Origin: CAYLLT01 sp964548565
Lineage (GTDB): Bacteria; Planctomycetota; Phycisphaerae; UBA1845; PWPN01
Reading direction: 5' to 3'
DNA: 6,444 bases
Assembly: GCA_964548565.1 (NCBI GenBank)
Contig: CAZJTF010000384.1
Span: 1-6,444, forward strand
Part shown: one piece after another, positions 1 through 3,872 of the stretch
How the letters are laid out: each line of letters starts with the position of its first letter
Numbering within the stretch: position 1 is the first letter of the stretch
Position numbers and translations under genes: made by a program
The notes under the pieces: generated by a model
Databases searched by the model: none
Seen by the model: only the letters and a program-made list of their open reading frames with translations
What the model was told of the DNA's origin: nothing

Positions 1-3000
1 CCCGGTGGCCGAAGGTGACCCCTGCCTCGACGGCAGCATCGGCTGGTGCGTTCAGGGCGTCTGCGGCTCGTTCTTGCCTCCGACGTCGGTCGCGACGTGG
101 TTGCCCGACACCGGACAGATCGATTGCTTCGACGCCGTCGGGACGATCGCGTGTGGCGGCACCGAGTCGCTGTGGTACGGGCAGGATGGCGACTATGTTG
201 CGCCGGCGATGGCCTACGTCGAGGTGACTGCGGGGGTGCTACTCGACGAGGTGACCGAGCTGCTCTGGCAGCGCGATGCGCCCACGACACCGTTCGACCG
301 CTTGGGCGCCGAAATCTACTGCGCGGAGTTGGATCTCGGAGAGCAGTCCTGGCGCCTCCCGACGCGGCGCGAGCTGCTCACGATCGTCGACTACGGCACG
401 GTCGGCGGCCAGGTCGCCGCCATCGACCCTGCGTTCGGTCCCACGCTGAAGAGCTACTACTGGACCGTCGACACCTCGGGTGCGAACCCCGACCGCACGA
501 TGCGCGTCAGCTTCAAGTACGGAACATCCACCTCGCAGCACGACAGCATCGTCGACGGATACGTCCGCTGCGTGGCCGGAGACGGCGCGATCTCCGACCC
601 GCGGCTGGTGCCTGTCGACCGCGAGCTCGGCGTCTACGACCCTTCGACCGGGTTGGCCTGGCAACGCGTCCCCGCAGGGAGCCTGGCCTGGGCCGACGCG
701 CTGTCCCACTGCCGCCATCTTGAGTCGGTCGGCCAAACCGGTTGGCGCCTGCCTGACATCCGCGAGCTGGCCACGCTGCTCGTCCCCGAAAAATCGCTAC
801 CGGTGCTGGACGCGCAAATCTTCCCCGGCGTGAAGGCAGGCCAGATCTTCTGGTCATCGACCACATCCAACGACCCGGTGAAGTCTGACTACGCCTACGT
901 CGTGGGCCTCGGAGACATCGGCGACGTGGGCACCGGCCGCAAGATCGACGCCTACCAGGTTCTCTGCGCGAGAACCTGCCCGTGCCCCGACCCGCGATGC
1001 TGCAGCGAGTGCGAGCCACTCCCCGACGGCATGGGCTGCGACGACGAGGACCCCGCGACCTACGCCGACCAGTGCACGGCTGGTCGCTGTGTCGGTCAGG
1101 ACACGCCGCCGCCGCCGGATCCAACCATGCACGATTGCGCGGGGCTGCATTGCGGGCCTCGCGGGCTCTGCGTGGACGATGGGAACGAAGCCGGATGCGA
1201 CTGCGAACCAGGGTGGACGTTCGATGGCAGCACGTGTGTCTACGTCGGTCTAGCAGATGACCCCGACAGCCATTCGTGCATCTCCGTCGATATTGGCGGA
1301 TTCGAGGTGTGCCTGCTCTCCGTCCCGGCATCGGATCCGGGACCGGACACAGAAGTGGTCCCTTTCGCCGCCGTGTCCGCACCGTCGAAGTCTCGAGTCA
1401 TGATCGACGCGCCGGGCGGCTTTCGCGTCCACGATCAGGGGAATACTTCGACGTGCGTGTTGCAAGCGACGAACGCCGCGCTCGAGTTGTGGCTTGGCTC
1501 ATCGTACGCGCCCCTGTCGGAGTACCACTTGGCGCTTCTGACCAAGCAGTCTGGTCCTTCGATCTGCAACGGCACGGACATCTGGCGCACCACCTTCGGG
1601 GCGAAAGGAGTCCTTCCAGTACTTTGGGAGAGCGGCGTCAAGGTCGCGGGGGAGGCGGCCGAATTCGACTACCAAAGTGGGTATTGCCACGCCAACAAGG
1701 GCGAGCCGGCAGCTCCGTACTACTCGGTAAAGGGCAGCGGAATCTGGCAGGGCGCGGTCCGGCCCACGAACGTGACGAACCTGAGCGACGGGTTGAGAAG
1801 CGGGGTATCGGCAGTAGTCGCCGCGATCTCCGCGGGACATCCTGTGCTCGTCGAGGTTCCCGGCTACGCCACCGGGGACGTCAGCACCTGGGGGCTGCAC
1901 GCCGCGGGTTGGCCTGTCCTTTCCGAGTCGTACTACGAAGTCGTGAAGGGAGATGATGTCAGCTCACCCTGCCACTGGTCTTTCGGTTTGGCGCCCTGCG
2001 GTCCGCCGAAAAAGGGGTGGAAGTGTCACAAGGGCGCCTGTTCCGCGGGGTGGCATGTGCTGGTCCTCGTCGGCTACGACGCGAGCGACTCCGGCGGCGT
2101 CTTCTACGCGCTGAACTCGTGGGGTACCGCTTGGGGTAGGGCTTCGCCTTCGTGGCATGCACGGCCGTTCGCTGACGGGCTCGGCAAGATGACCTTCGGC
2201 TTCGTCCAGAACCACGCGCGCGGTGCCTACGCGATTGCCGAGGTCGACCGCGCTTGTGACCACACTTGCGATCCCGCCAAAGATTTCGAGTGCGATGCAG
2301 AAGGCCAAGTCCGCAAATGCGTCCAGGATGTCGCCGACGGATGCCGGAGCTGGGAACCGAACTTCCGCCTCTGCGGGGACAACCTGAAGTGCAATCCCGC
2401 TGAGGGTTGTGTGCCGGATTACCTCCCCGGCGACAGCAGCTGCGCCTATGGCGCGGGCGAGAACTGCACCAACAGCCCGAGCGACTGCTCATGCGCGAAA
2501 CCGGGGGGCTGGTCCGTGGGCTGCTCCGCCGGCGTTTGCACGTGCAGCGCCGGTGCATGCGTCCCCACGTGCACCCACGCCTGCCAACCGACGCAGACCG
2601 GCTGCCTGACCGCTAGCACCCGCTGGACCTGTGCCACTACTCCCCAAAGCGGCGGCTGCCGCGCCAAGGTCGCCCAAAGTTGTCCCGCCGGGCAGGTCTG
2701 TACCGGCGCCGGCCTTTGCGAGACGACCTGCGTGCCCAACAGTCAACGCGTCTGCAAATCAGGCGCCAACGAGGCCTGGTGGGCGGACTCCTGCGGCGCG
2801 CTGCAAACCAAGATTGAGACCTGCGGCGCTGGCGCGACTTGCCAGTCCGGCCAGTGCCAGGCGAGCTGTCAGCCCTCCGCTGCGCTCGGTTGCTACCTCG
2901 GCAACGTCTACCACCTGGACACCTGCGGGCAGGCGACGACGATCGCCAAGACCTGCGGGCAGAGCGGCTACGTCGGCAGCACCTACTGCTCGGCCGACGG

Positions 3001-3745
3001 CCAGTCCGAGCGGCGCGACTACTACCAACGCGGCTGCTCGGCCGGCAACTGCTACGACACCTACCAGCCACAGGTCACCGCTTGCGCGAACGGTGTCTGC
3101 AAGCAAAACGCCTGCGCCACCGGAGCATCCACCTGCGGCGACAGCATCTGCACGGCCGGCGTCGAGAACTGCGCGACCTGCCCCGGCGACTGTCCGTGCT
3201 GGAACGCCTCGACCCCGTACTGCGCGGCGGCAGGCCAATGCGTCGCCTGCACCCAGGACGCCCACTGCCCCTTCGGCTCGGCCTGCCAGTCGGGAGCGTG
3301 CGTCGGTAGCCAAAACGAATGCCTCTACGCCGGACTCACCGAGTGCGTAGGCTCCCAGCCGAGGGAGTGCGTCAAGCAGGGCAACCACAACGTCATGGTC
3401 AACACGACCTGCGGCCCGGCGTCGAGCTGCTGCAAGACCTACTGCGCCTCGACAATCCCCCCCGCGCCCCCCGTCCTCGTCCTCCCCGCATCCGGCGCAA
3501 CCGTCACCGGCAAGGTCTACTTCGAGTGGGCCCAACAGGGCTACGACGACCGCGTCATGCTGGCCATCTGCCAGACCCAGAAGCTAGGCGGCATCTGCAT
3601 CCTGAAAGAACCCGAACCCGCCTGGCCCTTCCTCGATGTTGCGCTGCCGCCCGGCGAGTACTGGTGGGCGGTCCGCAGCATCGGGCCTTGTGACATCTCC
3701 GGCTGGGGCGCTTATGCCCCGGCACGCAGCTTGACCGTTCAATAG
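1..3745 (+). CDS. Secreted multidomain papain-like (C1) cysteine peptidase with tandem DUF1566, EGF-like and Cys-rich modules (5' partial)
   Basis: The frame is open from the left edge (first full codon at base 2) to TAG at 3743-3745, so the start lies upstream; the GTG at 5 is just an in-frame Val. Residues are numbered from that GTG. Seen in order: end of a Cys-rich motif (7-20), two DUF1566/Lcl_C domains (76-192, 207-323), a Cys-rich linker (325-364), an EGF-like domain (378-411), a C1 peptidase domain (about 464-746), Cys-rich repeats (751-1148) and an Ig/FN3-like domain (1152-1246). The peptidase carries Q478, C484, H684 and N704, the papain catalytic set, so hydrolysis of peptide bonds outside the cell is likely. 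The many cysteines imply an oxidising, exported location, but the signal peptide is off-window. No C-terminal anchor is visible. The next gene starts 7 bases downstream on the same strand, so co-transcription is likely. Substrate unknown. Confidence 0.93.
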   Translation, partial: PVAEGDPCLDGSIGWCVQGVCGSFLPPTSVATWLPDTGQIDCFDAVGTIACGGTESLWYGQDGDYVAPAMAYVEVTAGVLLDEVTELLWQRDAPTTPFDRLGAEIYCAELDLGEQSWRLPTRRELLTIVDYGTVGGQVAAIDPAFGPTLKSYYWTVDTSGANPDRTMRVSFKYGTSTSQHDSIVDGYVRCVAGDGAISDPRLVPVDRELGVYDPSTGLAWQRVPAGSLAWADALSHCRHLESVGQTGWRLPDIRELATLLVPEKSLPVLDAQIFPGVKAGQIFWSSTTSNDPVKSDYAYVVGLGDIGDVGTGRKIDAYQVLCARTCPCPDPRCCSECEPLPDGMGCDDEDPATYADQCTAGRCVGQDTPPPPDPTMHDCAGLHCGPRGLCVDDGNEAGCDCEPGWTFDGSTCVYVGLADDPDSHSCISVDIGGFEVCLLSVPASDPGPDTEVVPFAAVSAPSKSRVMIDAPGGFRVHDQGNTSTCVLQATNAALELWLGSSYAPLSEYHLALLTKQSGPSICNGTDIWRTTFGAKGVLPVLWESGVKVAGEAAEFDYQSGYCHANKGEPAAPYYSVKGSGIWQGAVRPTNVTNLSDGLRSGVSAVVAAISAGHPVLVEVPGYATGDVSTWGLHAAGWPVLSESYYEVVKGDDVSSPCHWSFGLAPCGPPKKGWKCHKGACSAGWHVLVLVGYDASDSGGVFYALNSWGTAWGRASPSWHARPFADGLGKMTFGFVQNHARGAYAIAEVDRACDHTCDPAKDFECDAEGQVRKCVQDVADGCRSWEPNFRLCGDNLKCNPAEGCVPDYLPGDSSCAYGAGENCTNSPSDCSCAKPGGWSVGCSAGVCTCSAGACVPTCTHACQPTQTGCLTASTRWTCATTPQSGGCRAKVAQSCPAGQVCTGAGLCETTCVPNSQRVCKSGANEAWWADSCGALQTKIETCGAGATCQSGQCQASCQPSAALGCYLGNVYHLDTCGQATTIAKTCGQSGYVGSTYCSADGQSERRDYYQRGCSAGNCYDTYQPQVTACANGVCKQNACATGASTCGDSICTAGVENCATCPGDCPCWNASTPYCAAAGQCVACTQDAHCPFGSACQSGACVGSQNECLYAGLTECVGSQPRECVKQGNHNVMVNTTCGPASSCCKTYCASTIPPAPPVLVLPASGATVTGKVYFEWAQQGYDDRVMLAICQTQKLGGICILKEPEPAWPFLDVALPPGEYWWAVRSIGPCDISGWGAYAPARSLTVQ
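230..580 (+). other. DUF1566 / Lcl_C domain, copy 1 (in gene 1)
   Basis: Residues 76-192 show the DUF1566 (Lcl_C) signature: a TELLWQR strand near 84-90, the hallmark WRLPTRREL at 116-124, an aromatic YYWT stretch near 151-154, and a closing VRCVAG at 187-192. In Legionella collagen-like protein the related C-terminal domain binds sulfated glycans. A ligand-binding role here is inferred from the family only. Confidence 0.82.
623..973 (+). other. DUF1566 / Lcl_C domain, copy 2 (in gene 1)
   Basis: Residues 207-323 repeat the DUF1566 pattern: VYDPSTGLAWQR at 210-221, WRLPDIREL at 247-255, IFWSSTT at 281-287, and a closing VLCAR at 319-323. It follows copy 1 after about 14 residues. The two copies share the motif positions but differ clearly elsewhere, so this is an old duplication rather than a recent one. 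Confidence 0.85.
977..1096 (+). other. Cys/Asp-rich linker motif (in gene 1)
   Basis: Residues 325-364 contain a cluster of seven cysteines (325-345), then a motif of the form C-D-D-E-D-P-A-T-x4-Q-C-T-x-G-R-C-V-G. This resembles short metal- or disulfide-stabilised modules common in secreted proteins of Myxococcota-like bacteria. A related motif opens the mature part of the protein encoded by the next gene (3879-3953). A proline-rich spacer (PPPPDP, 368-373) separates it from the EGF-like domain. Confidence 0.55.
1136..1237 (+). other. EGF-like domain (in gene 1)
   Basis: Six cysteines at residues 378, 383, 389, 398, 400 and 411 have the classical EGF spacing C-x4-C-x5-C-x8-C-x-C-x10-C. The Gly and aromatic residue after the fifth Cys (CEPGW) are also present. 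In known EGF domains the disulfides pair 1-3, 2-4 and 5-6. It sits directly before the peptidase domain and may act as a spacer or binding module. Confidence 0.85.
1394..2242 (+). other. Papain-family (peptidase C1) catalytic domain (in gene 1)
   Basis: Residues about 464-746. The motif VHDQGNTSTCVLQA places Q478 six residues before C484, the same spacing as papain Q19-C25. GWHVLVLVGYD gives the catalytic H684, and YALNSWGTAWG gives N704 in the family hallmark NSWG. The Cys is followed by Val rather than the papain Trp. The C-to-H distance is 200 residues against 134 in papain, partly because of a Cys-rich stretch (C656, C665, C674, C679) just before the His. No inhibitor_I29-type propeptide is recognisable between the EGF domain and the catalytic domain. 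All four key residues are present, so it should be active unless regulated otherwise. Confidence 0.88.
2255..3448 (+). repeat. Cysteine-rich repeat region, 59 Cys in about 398 residues (in gene 1)
   Basis: Residues 751-1148 hold 59 cysteines by direct count. At least four degenerate modules of about 45-55 residues start near C755, C860, C909 and C955. Each follows roughly C-x(5-8)-C-x(8-14)-C-x(8-10)-C-x(4-6)-C, often with an aromatic residue before the third Cys and CG near the middle. Residues 1044-1063 carry a distinct CGDSICTAGVENCATCPGDC motif. Residues 1073-1099 have regularly spaced Cys of the C-x-x-G-x-C-V type. The pattern implies dense disulfide bonding, giving a rigid, protease-resistant stalk. 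Confidence 0.75.
3458..3742 (+). other. C-terminal Ig/FN3-like domain (in gene 1)
   Basis: Residues 1152-1246 start with a Pro-rich linker (PPAPPVLVLP) and contain a VYFEW strand, a GEYWWAVRS strand and a final ARSLTV strand. This resembles the repeated Ig/FN3-like domains of the next gene, which carry G-x-H-x-W-x-V-x-A at the same place. The protein ends straight after the last strand, with no membrane segment, LPxTG-like motif or MYXO-CTERM-like tail. Confidence 0.6.
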
Positions 3746-3758
3746 GCGAGACATGGAG
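3744..3758 (+). promoter_or_regulatory. Candidate ribosome binding sites for gene 2
   Basis: Two starts compete. ATG at 3753 has a weak AGG (3744-3746) six bases upstream, overlapping the stop of gene 1. ATG at 3765 has a better GGAG (3755-3758) six bases upstream. A GTG at 3795 would give the most typical signal-peptide length but has only a poor GAG upstream. The true start is therefore 3753 or, perhaps more likely, 3765. Translational coupling to gene 1 is plausible. Confidence 0.5.
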
Positions 3759-3872
3759 CGAGATATGAACTGGACAGCCGAATTTGAGACATATGTGCAT
3801 ACGTCGGCGCGTTTCTTGGTAAGTGGGTGCCTCCTCCTCGCGAGTATCACCCTGAGTTCTCCCGTCCGCGCG
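3753..3872 (+). other. Sec signal peptide (in gene 2)
   Basis: Arg20 is followed by a hydrophobic stretch FLVSGCLLLASITL (21-34), then SSPVRA with small residues at -1 and the -3 Val. Cleavage is predicted after A40. The n-region is unusually long (20 residues from 3753, 16 from 3765). Cys43 is not in a lipobox (RAEAC has Glu at -2), so lipidation is unlikely. Confidence 0.75.

Noticed and set aside
513..1382. Reverse-strand open frame of 289 codons
   Set aside because: It is opposite to the DUF1566 and EGF coding of gene 1. Its product is Arg/Gly/Pro-rich low-complexity sequence with no domain sense, typical of a GC-rich shadow frame.
2921..2962. 12-base direct repeat ACCTGCGGGCAG at 2921-2932 and 2951-2962
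   Set aside because: It encodes the recurring T-C-G-Q of the Cys-rich repeats with preferred codons. Convergent codon choice explains it without a mobile element or recombination site.
2631..3350. Plus-strand overlapping frame of 239 codons
   Set aside because: It is an Ala/Pro/Arg/Ser-rich out-of-frame reading of the Cys-rich repeats, which are clearly the real frame.
2759..3535. Reverse-strand open frame of 258 codons
   Set aside because: It mirrors the highly GC3-biased Cys-rich part of gene 1, and its Ala/Gly/Val/Arg-rich product is a shadow of that bias.
3746..3752. Terminator or promoter between the two genes
   Set aside because: The gap is only 7 bases and shows no hairpin with a T-run. 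No convincing promoter boxes were seen in the end of gene 1.
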